Source of the DNA: Segatella copri
GTDB taxonomy: Bacteria > Bacteroidota > Bacteroidia > Bacteroidales > Bacteroidaceae
Assembly (NCBI RefSeq): GCF_009494395.1
Contig: NZ_VZCB01000098.1
Location: 1 to 64,000, forward strand
DNA: 64,000 nucleotides
Reading direction: 5' to 3'
Below the pieces are notes generated by a model. That model did no database searches and was not told the origin of the DNA. It was given only the letters and a program-made list of their open reading frames with translations. Made by a program: the position numbers and the translations under genes. Shown here one piece after another: positions 1 to 8,273 of this stretch. Within the stretch, counting starts at the first letter, position 1, and every line of letters begins with the position of its first letter.

Positions 1-37
1 TTTGAGTATTAATAACTTATTTAATAATCGTCTCGTT

Positions 38-499
38 TTAACGGGACACTAGTGATATGCAATAGAAAACACTTACGCAAAACAGAGTCAACATCAGATA
101 AAGCCCCTCTCTGATATACAGGCTATGATGAAGACTGATACCCACGCAAAAGGCCACAATGATGGCAGCATAAATGCCACTACACATCAGTATCATCTTT
201 CTGAGGTTAGCACGGGTGGTTTCTATGTTGTAGATTCCTATGGAGATGAGCGAGAAGCAGGGGGTATAGAGGAGGATGTTGATGACCGCCCCCAGATTAT
301 CGTGCATAGCACGGAACCCGAAAGTCATCTGCAGCACATATTGTATCGCCAGTCCTATCAGGGCAGCAACAATCATCCATCGAGAACGCTCATACCGCTT
401 GTTCTCCCATCTTACATGCAGATGAGAGGCTGCCACGATGAAGGCATTGATGATCATGAATATGAAACATGCAAACTGAAGTAGAAATAATGAATCCAT
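38..499 (-). CDS. Five-segment membrane protein, possibly a truncated or frameshifted sensor/regulator
   Basis: The 153-residue product has five hydrophobic segments (about residues 4-24, 40-62, 70-92, 102-124 and 131-151) and almost no soluble part, so it should sit in the inner membrane. It stops abruptly after SLVSR at the window edge. In the next reading frame the DNA beyond the stop stays open to base 1 and would add a basic stretch beginning KTRRLLNKLL. Bacteroidota encode regulators with an N-terminal multi-pass domain followed by an AraC-type DNA-binding domain; that this is the membrane half of such a protein, cut by a frameshift, is my inference. I do not recognise the family from sequence alone. 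The start is the first Met directly before the first hydrophobic segment. Confidence 0.5.
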   Translation of the reverse strand: MDSLFLLQFACFIFMIINAFIVAASHLHVRWENKRYERSRWMIVAALIGLAIQYVLQMTFGFRAMHDNLGAVINILLYTPCFSLISIGIYNIETTRANLRKMILMCSGIYAAIIVAFCVGISLHHSLYIREGLYLMLTLFCVSVFYCISLVSR

Positions 500-506
500 A
501 CGCTTC

Positions 507-2114
507 TTATCTTTTGTTTACTTTCTTGTATTTTTGATTACTTGCTGTAGGATTATCTGGATTAGTCATCTGCAAATATCCTGCTGCAACAAGGGATGTA
601 ATGTAACGCTCTCGGTTCTTGGTTTGATTGGATAAATCAAGGCGTTCCATGATCTCTGCGGTGGTTCGAGGAACTGAACAGAAATTGACTATATCCCTTT
701 GCTTATTAGACAATGACACTTTTTTAGTGTCAGAGTGTCTAAGTCGAGTGTAAGAGTCTTGGACTTGGTTACTTTTTTCCTCGACTTGGTTACTCTCCTC
801 TTCGACTTCGTTACTTTTTTGTTTGACTTGGTTACCGACTTGGTTACTTTTCCCCTCGACTTGGTTACTTTTTTTCTCGACTTCGTTACTTTCTTCTCTC
901 CAAACCGTGATGACAAATTCCTGTGCCTTGTCATTATTCATAAACGTGACATTGATATCTTCGTCCAGTGCACGAGTGATGCCGCTACCTACACCAGTAT
1001 ATGGCAGCAAGTATATGGCATTGTTAAAAAGGAACATATTGCGAGGCATGGATGTTCCAGCCTTGATGTCATCAATAGTGAGTCCGTTAGGCAATGCACC
1101 TGGACTGTGAATCTCCACACGATTGTCGAAAATGAAAATGCGAACAGGGGCTTTCATATTCAACGAACGATGTACAAGGCTGTTTACTGTGAACTCAACC
1201 AAACTGGTATAAGGTATTTCCAACTTACCCATGCTGTTGAATTCATCTCCCACCTGCACATTATGCAGGTTACGAGTGAAGAAATCCATGATAGTATCAT
1301 ATTGGTGAAGCAGATTTCCCTCCATATCTGCATCATTCACCTTGTCACGGAACACCTTGCTGCCAACACTGTTGCCAGCAAAACAGATACACTTGGCTGT
1401 CATCATTGGCATCCAGCGTTGGGTGTATTTGCCAAACAGAAGCATGGCAGCAACGGTCAGTGTGCCATCGGGACGGATAAATCGCAGATTGCGAAGTATC
1501 TTCTCACAGTCATGTCCCTTAGCTATGGCAGAGCATATCATATCAAGTGATGCTTCATTAAAAGCGTCACCTGTCAAGCCTTTCTTCTCCAACACTCTTT
1601 CAAAACGATTGCCAAGAAACAGCTTGATAGTCGTTGCATCAAGGTCGTTGACAGTTGCATCCCTAACACCAGCCTCGTCTGGTGCAAAACTACCGCAGTC
1701 GGTCATCATTTCTGCAAGTTCTGCATTATCGAACACTTTACGCTTGTCGGCACCATTCTTCACCCATACGATTCCCTTGTTGTCATGATAAGGCTTGTTG
1801 AGTCCTTCCTTCACAGTAGCAATAACCAAGTTGCCATCCTCAACTTCAACAGTATCTATCTTTATCAGAATGGATGGCACTACGTTTTCTGAAGCAATAT
1901 CACTCAATAAGTTGGTTGTTTCTTGTACCTCAGAATACGACAAGGCATTGGGTTCTCCGGTCTTATCCTTTATGCCAACTACCAATTTGCCACCATGTGA
2001 ATTACTGAACGCCACTAACTCACAGGCAATATCATATTTGTCGAGAATGCGTTCCTTGAACTGCACCCCCGACACCTCGCCTGCCTTTATCTGTTTCAAT
2101 ATATCGTCCATCAT
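507..2114 (-). CDS. AlbA_2/Schlafen-type ATP-binding putative transcriptional regulator
   Basis: This matches the family of RecG-like or AlbA_2 putative regulators: an N-terminal AlbA_2 (Schlafen AAA_4) domain at about residues 10-130, a central ATPase-like HATPase_c_4 region (about 270-400, with SLVEFTVNSLVHR and IHSPGALPNGL), and a C-terminal winged helix (about 465-535) of the sort that senses growth or stress cues. Between the central and C-terminal domains lies a hydrophilic spacer of heptads such as SNEVEKK and SNQVEEK, probably a charged helix or coiled coil. The gene overlaps the upstream XRE gene; ATG at 2114 forms an ATGA overlap with its stop, so I prefer it to ATG 2126. The pair is probably co-transcribed from 2357-2364. 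Function of this family is largely inferred. Confidence 0.8.
   Translation of the reverse strand: MMDDILKQIKAGEVSGVQFKERILDKYDIACELVAFSNSHGGKLVVGIKDKTGEPNALSYSEVQETTNLLSDIASENVVPSILIKIDTVEVEDGNLVIATVKEGLNKPYHDNKGIVWVKNGADKRKVFDNAELAEMMTDCGSFAPDEAGVRDATVNDLDATTIKLFLGNRFERVLEKKGLTGDAFNEASLDMICSAIAKGHDCEKILRNLRFIRPDGTLTVAAMLLFGKYTQRWMPMMTAKCICFAGNSVGSKVFRDKVNDADMEGNLLHQYDTIMDFFTRNLHNVQVGDEFNSMGKLEIPYTSLVEFTVNSLVHRSLNMKAPVRIFIFDNRVEIHSPGALPNGLTIDDIKAGTSMPRNMFLFNNAIYLLPYTGVGSGITRALDEDINVTFMNNDKAQEFVITVWREESNEVEKKSNQVEGKSNQVGNQVKQKSNEVEEESNQVEEKSNQVQDSYTRLRHSDTKKVSLSNKQRDIVNFCSVPRTTAEIMERLDLSNQTKNRERYITSLVAAGYLQMTNPDNPTASNQKYKKVNKR
762..893 (-). repeat. In-frame 21-bp tandem repeat inside the AlbA_2 gene
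   Basis: The motif GACTTSGTTAC recurs at 762, 783, 804, 825, 837, 858 and 879, with steps of 21, 21, 21, 12, 21 and 21 bp. On the coding strand each unit encodes a heptad of the SN[QE]VE[EK]K type; one unit is shortened to 12 bp without breaking the frame. Confidence 0.85.
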
Positions 2115-2326
2115 TCTTTGATACATTCTTTGTTCAACAAATCGTTTACATCCACTTTCAGCAAATCAGAAATCCGTATTAAGGTTTCCAAGTCTGGTTG
2201 GCAAGTGTTGGTGCACCATTTAGAAATGGTTGCTTGGTCTTTGCCCAGCATTTCTGCCAGCCACTTGTTTGAGTGCCTGGTTACTGCCAACATTATCTTC
2301 AATCTGTTTACATATTTCTTTGCCAT
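2111..2326 (-). CDS. Small XRE-family helix-turn-helix regulator
   Basis: The 71-residue protein is almost entirely one Cro/CI-type helix-turn-helix domain: the scaffold WLAEMLGKDQATISKWCTN followed by PDLETLIRISDLLKVDVNDLL is typical of XRE regulators, including the final 'DVNDLL' helix. It should bind an operator as a dimer in the cytoplasm. It is the first gene of a two-gene unit with the AlbA_2-type regulator, with which it overlaps. A Bacteroidota -7 box lies just upstream (2357-2364), so autoregulation is plausible but not shown. Such small HTH proteins can also be antitoxins; no toxin is adjacent. Confidence 0.85.
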   Translation of the reverse strand: MAKKYVNRLKIMLAVTRHSNKWLAEMLGKDQATISKWCTNTCQPDLETLIRISDLLKVDVNDLLNKECIKE

Positions 2327-2356
2327 ACATTATTATAAAATAGGTGAATACGCTTG

Positions 2357-2364
2357 CAAAAGTA
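2357..2364 (-). promoter_or_regulatory. -7 box for the XRE/AlbA_2 unit
   Basis: The minus strand reads TACTTTTG, matching TAnnTTTG, about 31 bp before the XRE start codon. I see no clear -33 TTG. Confidence 0.55.
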
Positions 2365-2505
2365 CGAAAATAATTTCAGAAAAAGGAACAATAGCCTCAA
2401 AATGTTTACGAAACATGCAAATAATTGAGTATTTCGCAATATTGCCCGTTTCATAAATAATCATAAAAACAAAGTAAAAAAAGGTGTTTTTTGGAAAATT
2501 AGATT

Positions 2506-2640
2506 TATCTTTGCATATATATTTGAAGGCGTTCTTTGCATATTGCAAAATACAGAAACGAGCAGAAGTCCGCTCGTTTCCATATTGTTACCTATATAAT
2601 ATAGGCAAACGCCCAACTTCTTGATTTTCAATCAAAGTCC
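2506..2640 (+). ncRNA. Candidate folded RNA behind a Bacteroidota -7 box
   Basis: TATCTTTG at 2506-2513 matches the -7 consensus. Downstream sequence can form a three-way junction: an outer stem GGCGTT (2528-2533) with AACGCC (2608-2613), extended by TTGC/GCAA; a perfect 9-bp hairpin GAAACGAGC (2555-2563) with GCTCGTTTC (2572-2580); and CCTATAT (2591-2597) with ATATAGG (2599-2605). A further small hairpin TTGAT/ATCAA follows near 2630. No open frame explains the stretch. I do not match it to a known RNA family. Confidence 0.4.
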
Positions 2641-2866
2641 AATTTAGAGCGAGTTATTTTTATTAACAATACCCCCCGTAAATGTTAAATCCGTTTAACA
2701 GAACTCTGCAGGGCGTTTCTTGCTTAACAATGATATTGCCGACAAGGACTCCTTCATGGACTTCTTGAACGAAATTATATAAAGTAGAAAGGAGGTTATT
2801 ATGAGAACTGCTAATGAAATAGTTTCCAAACTAAAGGAGCATCAGTCTTTTTTGCATAGTTTTTAA
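2641..2866 (+). pseudogene. Decayed gene remnants, the second resembling the start of an MNT-type nucleotidyltransferase
   Basis: Two short pieces follow one another. An open stretch ending at about 2780 reads SAGRFLLNNDIADKDSFMDF and then LNEII before its stop and looks like a coding 3' end without a start. After a good ribosome site (AGGAGG near 2792), ATG 2801 opens a 21-codon frame MRTANEIVSKLKEHQSFLHS ending in F and a stop at 2866. That peptide resembles the first helix of MNT-type minimal nucleotidyltransferases, which usually continue into a G-rich GSF/GSY motif, absent here. I infer leftovers of a deleted toxin-antitoxin-like module. Homology is judged by eye only. Confidence 0.35.
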
Positions 2867-2878
2867 GCAGCAAGACAT

Positions 2879-2922
2879 ACGTCTTAACTCCTTAACTTCC
2901 TTAACTCCTTTAACTTCCTGAT
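2879..2922. repeat. Short CTTAACTCC / CTTAACTTCC tandem repeat
   Basis: TTAACTCC, TTAACTTCC, TTAACTCC and TTAACTTCC follow each other with only small spacers, directly before the recG promoter region. No function is evident. Confidence 0.6.
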
Positions 2923-3003
2923 ATGCGAAAGCTCAGTTGTTTATAAGGTAAAGACGCAGAAATCCTTGTTTTGTAACGCAATTATAAAAAAAATAAGTAA
3001 AAC

Positions 3004-3036
3004 TTTTGGCAGTCTTGGCATAAAATAGTAATTTTG
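3004..3036 (+). promoter_or_regulatory. recG promoter
   Basis: TTTTGG (3004-3009) and TAATTTTG (3029-3036) are spaced by about 20 bp, a textbook Bacteroidota -33/-7 pair. The expected transcription start lies within a few bases of the recG ATG at 3044. Confidence 0.7.
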
Positions 3037-3043
3037 CAACAAT

Positions 3044-5140
3044 ATGAGTAGTATTTTAGACCAAGACATCATGTACCTGCCAGGCGTAGGTCCCAAGAAG
3101 AAAGAGATACTGAGCAAGGAGCTCGGCATCAACTCTTACGGTGACCTGCTGGAATACTATCCATATAAATATGTAGACCGCTCCAAGGTCTACCATATCA
3201 GCGAACTCACCTCTGAGATGCCTTACGTACAGATAAAAGGAAGGATTCTGAGCTACGAAGAAATAGATACCGGCAAGCGGAACAAGATGCTGGTGGCTCA
3301 TTTCTCCGACGGCTTCGGCGTGGTAGACCTCACCTGGTTCCGTGGTGCACAATACATCATGAAAACCTATAAGGTGGGCACGGAATACCTCGTCTTCGGA
3401 AAGCCTACCGTCTTCAACGGCAGATTCCAGTTTACCCATCCCGACATGGACGATGCTACCCATCTTCAGATATCAGAGATGGGCATGCAGCCCTACTATT
3501 CGCTTACCGAAAACCTCAGGAAGCGCGGCTACAGCTCACGTTCCATCGAGAAGATGAGCAAACAGCTGGTCACCATCCTTCCTCCTCTTCCCGAAACACT
3601 GCCAAGCCATATCGTAGAGCGCCTGCATCTGGTTTCGCGAGATGCTGCCATCCGCATGATTCACTATCCGCATTCCCATCAGGAGATGCAGAAGGCTCAG
3701 GTGCGCCTCAAATTCGAAGAACTCTTCTATGTGCAGCTTAATATATTAAGGTATGCCAGCGACCAGCGACACAAATACCGGGGCTATGTCTTCAACCGCA
3801 TCGCCGACATCTTCAACGGCTTCTATGCCGACCATCTGCCCTTCGAACTGACGGGAGCGCAGAAACGGGTGATGCACGAAATCAGGGCCGACATGTGCAG
3901 CGGCAGACAGATGAACCGCCTCCTGCAGGGCGATGTAGGCTCGGGCAAGACGCTCGTGGCACTCATGACCATGCTCATCGCCCTGGACAACGGTTATCAG
4001 GCATGCATGATGGCACCTACCGAAATCCTTGCCGAGCAGCATCTCCAGACCATCCGCTCTTTCCTGAAGGGCATGGACATCCGGGTAGAACTGCTGACGG
4101 GCATCGTGAAAGGAAAGAAAAGAGAAAAGATTCTTGCCGACCTCTCCACCGGCGATATCCAGATTCTGGTCGGTACCCATGCCGTACTGGAAGACCCCGT
4201 GGTATTCCAGCGCCTGGGCATTGCCGTCATCGACGAGCAGCACCGCTTTGGTGTGGCACAGAGAGCGAAACTGTGGAGCAAGAGCGAGAATCCACCGCAT
4301 ATTCTCGTGATGACAGCCACCCCTATCCCACGCACCCTCGCCATGACTATCTATGGCGACCTGGACGTGAGCGTCATCGACGAACTGCCACCGGGCAGAA
4401 AGCCGATACAGACCCTGCATAAGTTTGATACCCAGCTCACCAGCCTCTACCAGAGCATCCGCCATCAGATTAATCTCGGCAGACAGGTATATATCGTCTT
4501 CCCGCTCATCAAGGAGAGCGAGAAGAGCGATCTGAAGAACCTGGAAGAAGGCTACGAGACGCTGAAACAGGCGTTTCCGGAATTCAAGCTGAGCAAGATT
4601 CATGGCAAGATGAAATCAGCCGAGAAGGAAGAGGAGATGGAGCTTTTCGTGAAGGGCGAGACTCAGATTCTCGTTGCCACCACCGTGATAGAGGTGGGCG
4701 TGAACGTGCCGAATGCCTCGGTGATGGTGATACTGGATGCCCAGCGCTTCGGTCTCTCCCAGCTGCATCAGCTGCGAGGCCGTGTGGGAAGAGGCTGCGA
4801 CCAGAGTTACTGCATCCTCGTCACCAACTTCAAGCTTTCTGAGGAGACACGCAAGCGCATCGACATCATGTGTGATACCAACGACGGTTTCCGCATCGCC
4901 GAAGCCGATTTGAAGCTCCGTGGTCCCGGCGACCTGGAAGGTACGCAGCAGAGCGGCATGGCTTTCGACCTGAAGATAGCGAATATTGCCAGAGACGGTC
5001 AGCTGGTTCAGTTGGCACGCAATGAAGCCCAGAAAATCATCGACAACGACCCGCAATGCAATGCCCCTCAGAACGCCCTGCTCTGGAACCGCCTCAAGGA
5101 ATTGAAGAAAACCCATATCAACTGGGCAGCCATCAGCTAA
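3044..5140 (+). CDS. recG: ATP-dependent DNA helicase RecG
   Basis: RecG remodels stalled replication forks and Holliday junctions by branch migration in the cytoplasm. The 698-residue length is normal. An N-terminal wedge/OB region (about 1-200, beginning with the helix-hairpin-helix-like YLPGVGPKKKEIL) is followed by a superfamily 2 helicase core: Walker A GDVGSGKT (about 293-300), DEQH box VIDEQHRFGV, TATPIPRTLA, and C-terminal motifs TTVIEVGVNVPNA and QLRGRVGRG. The start is chosen because homologues begin just before this YLPGVGP motif, although the promoter -7 box ends only seven bases upstream of the ATG. It stands alone rightward, with a small conserved gene after it. Confidence 0.97.
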   Translation: MSSILDQDIMYLPGVGPKKKEILSKELGINSYGDLLEYYPYKYVDRSKVYHISELTSEMPYVQIKGRILSYEEIDTGKRNKMLVAHFSDGFGVVDLTWFRGAQYIMKTYKVGTEYLVFGKPTVFNGRFQFTHPDMDDATHLQISEMGMQPYYSLTENLRKRGYSSRSIEKMSKQLVTILPPLPETLPSHIVERLHLVSRDAAIRMIHYPHSHQEMQKAQVRLKFEELFYVQLNILRYASDQRHKYRGYVFNRIADIFNGFYADHLPFELTGAQKRVMHEIRADMCSGRQMNRLLQGDVGSGKTLVALMTMLIALDNGYQACMMAPTEILAEQHLQTIRSFLKGMDIRVELLTGIVKGKKREKILADLSTGDIQILVGTHAVLEDPVVFQRLGIAVIDEQHRFGVAQRAKLWSKSENPPHILVMTATPIPRTLAMTIYGDLDVSVIDELPPGRKPIQTLHKFDTQLTSLYQSIRHQINLGRQVYIVFPLIKESEKSDLKNLEEGYETLKQAFPEFKLSKIHGKMKSAEKEEEMELFVKGETQILVATTVIEVGVNVPNASVMVILDAQRFGLSQLHQLRGRVGRGCDQSYCILVTNFKLSEETRKRIDIMCDTNDGFRIAEADLKLRGPGDLEGTQQSGMAFDLKIANIARDGQLVQLARNEAQKIIDNDPQCNAPQNALLWNRLKELKKTHINWAAIS

Positions 5141-5165
5141 AGCGGCAATCAAAAAGGCGGCAATC

Positions 5166-5200
5166 AGCCCCCGTTCCTGGCGTTTCCATCGCCAGGCAAA
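5166..5200. repeat. Dispersed palindromic element, copy 1
   Basis: GCCCCCGTTCC leads into the inverted repeat CCTGGCG-TTTCCAT-CGCCAGG (5176-5196) and then CAAAA. It shares this layout with copies near 13831 and 14521, but with one base pair of the stem changed on both arms. Confidence 0.8.
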
Positions 5201-5224
5201 AAACATTTAAAAACAAAAGCAATT

Positions 5225-5557
5225 ATGGATAGAAGAAGAAAACCAGCCATCAGAGAACCTCGTCCGGAACTCACCATGGACAAGATGCGCGCCATCTTAT
5301 CGGAATTGAAAGAAATAGAAAGCGTAACGGGCATCAGATACATTAAATTACATGTAACCGCCAAAATGATTATCGGCATCCGGGAATCATCGGGCAAGGA
5401 ATTCACCATCAACCTGGATGACCTGTTCCGAGCCTATCAGGAATGCCTCAGATTTACCAGTCCGGAGGTAAAAAAGTATATTTTCATGGGACATTCCCCT
5501 GCCGTGGCATTGCTCAGAATCCTGCAAAAGCATGAAAACGAGCAGATTGACAATTAA
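5225..5557 (+). CDS. Conserved hypothetical 110-residue protein
   Basis: I do not recognise this family. The soluble protein starts with a basic segment (MDRRRKP) and continues as mixed alpha/beta with no signal peptide, membrane helix, Cys cluster or catalytic motif. It follows recG by 84 bp, a gap filled by a palindromic repeat, and precedes a long spacer with the promoter of the next gene, so it may share recG's transcript. The start is the only Met that allows the full frame and has an A-rich upstream region typical of Bacteroidota ribosome sites. Confidence 0.75.
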   Translation: MDRRRKPAIREPRPELTMDKMRAILSELKEIESVTGIRYIKLHVTAKMIIGIRESSGKEFTINLDDLFRAYQECLRFTSPEVKKYIFMGHSPAVALLRILQKHENEQIDN

Positions 5558-5633
5558 TTGCACCGAACCTTCATAACAAACGTTAAAAACTAGATTATCA
5601 CGTTAAATATCGGGGAGTTGGCGTTAACAACCA

Positions 5634-5663
5634 TTGTTTTTCGAGATATTTTTGTTATATTTG
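5634..5663 (+). promoter_or_regulatory. Promoter of the M23/LysM gene
   Basis: TTG at 5634-5636 and TATATTTG at 5656-5663 are separated by 19 bp, matching the Bacteroidota -33/-7 pattern. The predicted 5' leader is about 110 bases. Confidence 0.7.
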
Positions 5664-5690
5664 CAACGTCTATATAACAAAATCGCGGAT

Positions 5691-5742
5691 TAGGGTACTT
5701 GCCCTAGTGGTTTTTGCAGAATTTGGATTATGGATTCTGCGC
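5691..5742 (+). promoter_or_regulatory. Two hairpins in the leader of the M23/LysM gene
   Basis: TAGGG-TACTTG-CCCTA (5691-5706) and GCAGAAT (5717-5723) with GATTCTGC (about 5734-5741) can fold back to back in the untranslated leader. They may affect translation or mRNA stability; no known riboswitch is recognised. Confidence 0.4.
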
Positions 5743-5782
5743 TTATTGACATGGACCTAAAAAAGAAAATAGAAAAAGTAGT

Positions 5783-6730
5783 ATGAGTTTTAAAAAAAGA
5801 ATGAAAAAAATTTCGGTCGTTGCCTTGTTGGCGTTAACAGCTGTTCCCGTTTGCGGACAGGATCTGTTAGCAAGACAAGCTCCAGTAGACCACAGAATGA
5901 AAGCGCTTGACACGCTTGCTGTCTCGCACTATCGACTAGTGGAAGATAGAGAAAATCCTGCAGCTGAACTGTACGAGGACTTCTCTAACAAGTATGCCCA
6001 TAAGGCAACAAAATTGCCAGAGCACTTCCGTATCGATCTTCGTCATTTCTGCATGCCAACTCCTAGTCGCGTTGTCACAAGTAACTTCGGTTACCGTGCT
6101 AGCTTTGGCCGCCAACATAAAGGTATGGACATCAAGGTTTATATTGGCGACTCAATCCGCTCAGCCTTTTCAGGCAGAGTTCGCATCGTAAGATATGAAG
6201 GTGGTGGTTACGGTAAGTACATCGTTATTCGTCACAACAACGGCTTGGAGACTATCTACGGCCACCTCTCAAAGCAGCTCGTTACTGAGGGCGAAGAAGT
6301 AAGAGCAGGAGATGTAATCGGCTTGGGTGGTAACACCGGTCGAAGCACAGGTTCTCACCTCCATTTCGAAACACGTCTCTGTGGCGTGGCTTTGAACCCG
6401 GCACTCTTCTTCGATTTCCGCAACCAGGACGTCACTGGCGACTTCTACAGTTTCAATCGCGATACCTACGAGAGCGAATATGCAGAGGCTAACGCTGCAC
6501 GCGGCAAGATTGGAAACGGTGGATATACCAGGGAGCAGGTGAACGGTGGAGAGGTTGGAAGATATACCGCCAGTCCATCAGGAGAAAAGCTCTATCACAA
6601 GGTTAAGTATGGTGAAACGCTCACGAGCATCGCTGAGAAACGTGGTGTAAGCGTAGAGCAGATTTGCCGACTCAACGGTTACAAGAAGGATAAGAAGCTG
6701 TCACCGGGACAGATTATCCGCTACTCATAA
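5783..6730 (+). CDS. Secreted M23 (LytM) endopeptidase with LysM domain
   Basis: This is a cell-wall hydrolase of the M23 metallopeptidase family, which cuts peptide cross-links in peptidoglycan or acts as a regulator of amidases (EnvC/NlpD-like). A signal peptide spans residues 1-25 (cleavage near CGQ). The M23 domain at about 95-205 carries the zinc motifs HKGMD (His112, Asp116) and HLHF (His192/194). A C-terminal LysM domain (about 270-315, YHKVKYGETLTSIAEK...) binds glycan chains. Both zinc-ligand motifs are present, so it is probably enzymatically active in the periplasm. The gene stands alone with its own promoter and a bidirectional terminator after it. Confidence 0.9.
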   Translation: MSFKKRMKKISVVALLALTAVPVCGQDLLARQAPVDHRMKALDTLAVSHYRLVEDRENPAAELYEDFSNKYAHKATKLPEHFRIDLRHFCMPTPSRVVTSNFGYRASFGRQHKGMDIKVYIGDSIRSAFSGRVRIVRYEGGGYGKYIVIRHNNGLETIYGHLSKQLVTEGEEVRAGDVIGLGGNTGRSTGSHLHFETRLCGVALNPALFFDFRNQDVTGDFYSFNRDTYESEYAEANAARGKIGNGGYTREQVNGGEVGRYTASPSGEKLYHKVKYGETLTSIAEKRGVSVEQICRLNGYKKDKKLSPGQIIRYS

Positions 6731-6815
6731 TTAGGAAACAACAAGACACGAAATACGATAAATAGCAAACCTAATTTAAAATTAACAAAAACCGATTCAT
6801 ATAAAATGCAAACAA

Positions 6816-6846
6816 AAAGGTCGCTACCGTCATGGCAGCGACCTTT
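6816..6846. terminator. Bidirectional terminator between the M23 gene and rseP
   Basis: AAAGGTCGCT (6816-6825) pairs with AGCGACCTTT (6837-6846) across a short loop; T-rich runs follow on both strands. It serves the converging M23 gene and the murA-to-rseP operon. Confidence 0.8.
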
Positions 6847-6885
6847 ATCTTTTCTATATTTTATCCACCTTATTATATAAGGCAT

Positions 6886-8268
6886 TTACATCAGGTGGAA
6901 GAATCTCAGCACATCATTCAGGTTAGCTACAACGAGCAGGAGGAGGAGAATAGCGAAACCGACATACTCGGCACGCTCCATGAACTTATCGCCCGGCTTG
7001 CGGCCTGTAATGATTTCGTAAAGGAGGAAGAACACATGTCCACCATCCAATGCCGGAATAGGAAGAATGTTCATGAACGCCAGGATAATGCTCAGGAAAG
7101 CGGTCATCATCCAGAAGGCGTGCCAATCCCACATAGAAGGGAACAAGCTGCCCAAGGCTCCGAAACCACCCAGACTCTTGGCACCTTCCTTAGTGAAGAC
7201 ATACTTCATATCGCCTACATAGCCCGACAATACATTCCAACCATACTTGATACCCGCAGGGAAACTCTGGAAGAAGCCGTAGCTGATATGGGTAACCTTA
7301 TAATCCTGGAGAACAGGATGATTATAGAAGCCAAACTTCACACCGTTCTCGGTAGACTGCAGCATGACATTGTTCTTCAATGTATCGCCAGACGCCTTGA
7401 GATAGGTTACCTGAGCTGTCAATGCCTTCACGCTGTCCTGATGAGAAGAGGTAGAGGCGAGAACATCATTGATGCGTCCCAGCTCCAGCTGGAATTCATT
7501 GAAAGAATCCACCTTCTTGCCATTCAGAGCGAGAATCTTATCACCCTTTGCCAAACCCAGTTTGCTGGCAGGGGAATCCTTCATCACACTGTCAATCTGC
7601 AATGGCAGATAAACCTCTACGAAGCGAGGACTCTCCTTGATCATGCTGAGCATGTCGAGGTCGCCTGGCAGATTGAGACTCATCGGCTTGCCGCCTCGGA
7701 TGATATCTACACGAGTGGCTGTAGAAAGATCGCGATACATGTCGCCATCAAAGGTCTTGAAAGCTCCGAATTCAGTACCCACGAGAATATCATGGTCCTG
7801 GAAACCCAATGCCTTTGCCTCGGTATTGAACTTCATTCCCTGAGTCATGTCCTTGGTAGCTACATAGTCTTCGCCCCAATGGAAAAGAATCATGGAATAG
7901 ATGAAAAGAGCCAGAATGAAATTGACCAGCACACCACCAATCATAATCAGCAGGCGCTGCCATGCCGGCTTGCTGCGGAATTCGAATGGCTGCTCAGGCT
8001 GTTTCATCTGTTCGGTATCGAAACTCTCGTCTATCATACCCGAAATCTTACAATATCCTCCGAGCGGCAACCATCCCAAACCGTAAGTGGTATCCGAATT
8101 CTTTGGCTTGAACTCGAAGAGATGGAACCAAGGGTCGAAGAACAGATAGAACTTCTCTACTCTTACACCGAAGAGCTTGGAGAAGAAGAAGTGTCCGCCC
8201 TCATGGAGCAACACCAAGATGGAAAGCGACAGCATCAGCTGCAACGCTTTGATCAAAAATACTTCCAT
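6886..8268 (-). CDS. rseP: Site-2 zinc protease RseP (M50)
   Basis: RseP cuts transmembrane segments of anti-sigma factors and leftover signal peptides in the inner membrane. The sequence has the M50 active site HEGGH at residues 22-26 inside the first hydrophobic segment, a central PDZ region (about 200-270, SPASKLGLAKGDKILALNGK), and near residue 400 the second zinc motif NILPIPALDGGH. Length, 460 residues, is normal for Bacteroidota. It is the last gene of a leftward operon after dxr, an arrangement widely conserved in bacteria. Its start is preceded by TTCAAAG repeats also found before rimM and nadD. Confidence 0.95.
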   Translation of the reverse strand: MEVFLIKALQLMLSLSILVLLHEGGHFFFSKLFGVRVEKFYLFFDPWFHLFEFKPKNSDTTYGLGWLPLGGYCKISGMIDESFDTEQMKQPEQPFEFRSKPAWQRLLIMIGGVLVNFILALFIYSMILFHWGEDYVATKDMTQGMKFNTEAKALGFQDHDILVGTEFGAFKTFDGDMYRDLSTATRVDIIRGGKPMSLNLPGDLDMLSMIKESPRFVEVYLPLQIDSVMKDSPASKLGLAKGDKILALNGKKVDSFNEFQLELGRINDVLASTSSHQDSVKALTAQVTYLKASGDTLKNNVMLQSTENGVKFGFYNHPVLQDYKVTHISYGFFQSFPAGIKYGWNVLSGYVGDMKYVFTKEGAKSLGGFGALGSLFPSMWDWHAFWMMTAFLSIILAFMNILPIPALDGGHVFFLLYEIITGRKPGDKFMERAEYVGFAILLLLLVVANLNDVLRFFHLM

Positions 8269-8273
8269 TTATT

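Noticed and set aside
689..934. Open frame encoding a Lys-Val-Thr-Lys-Ser repeat protein
   Set aside because: It is the shifted reading of the 21-bp repeat inside the AlbA_2-type gene; it has no ribosome site and no sequence beyond the repeat.
3746..4603. Long minus-strand frame opposite recG
   Set aside because: It lies fully inside recG, whose protein is unmistakable, and shows no family features; long antisense frames are common in GC-richer genes.
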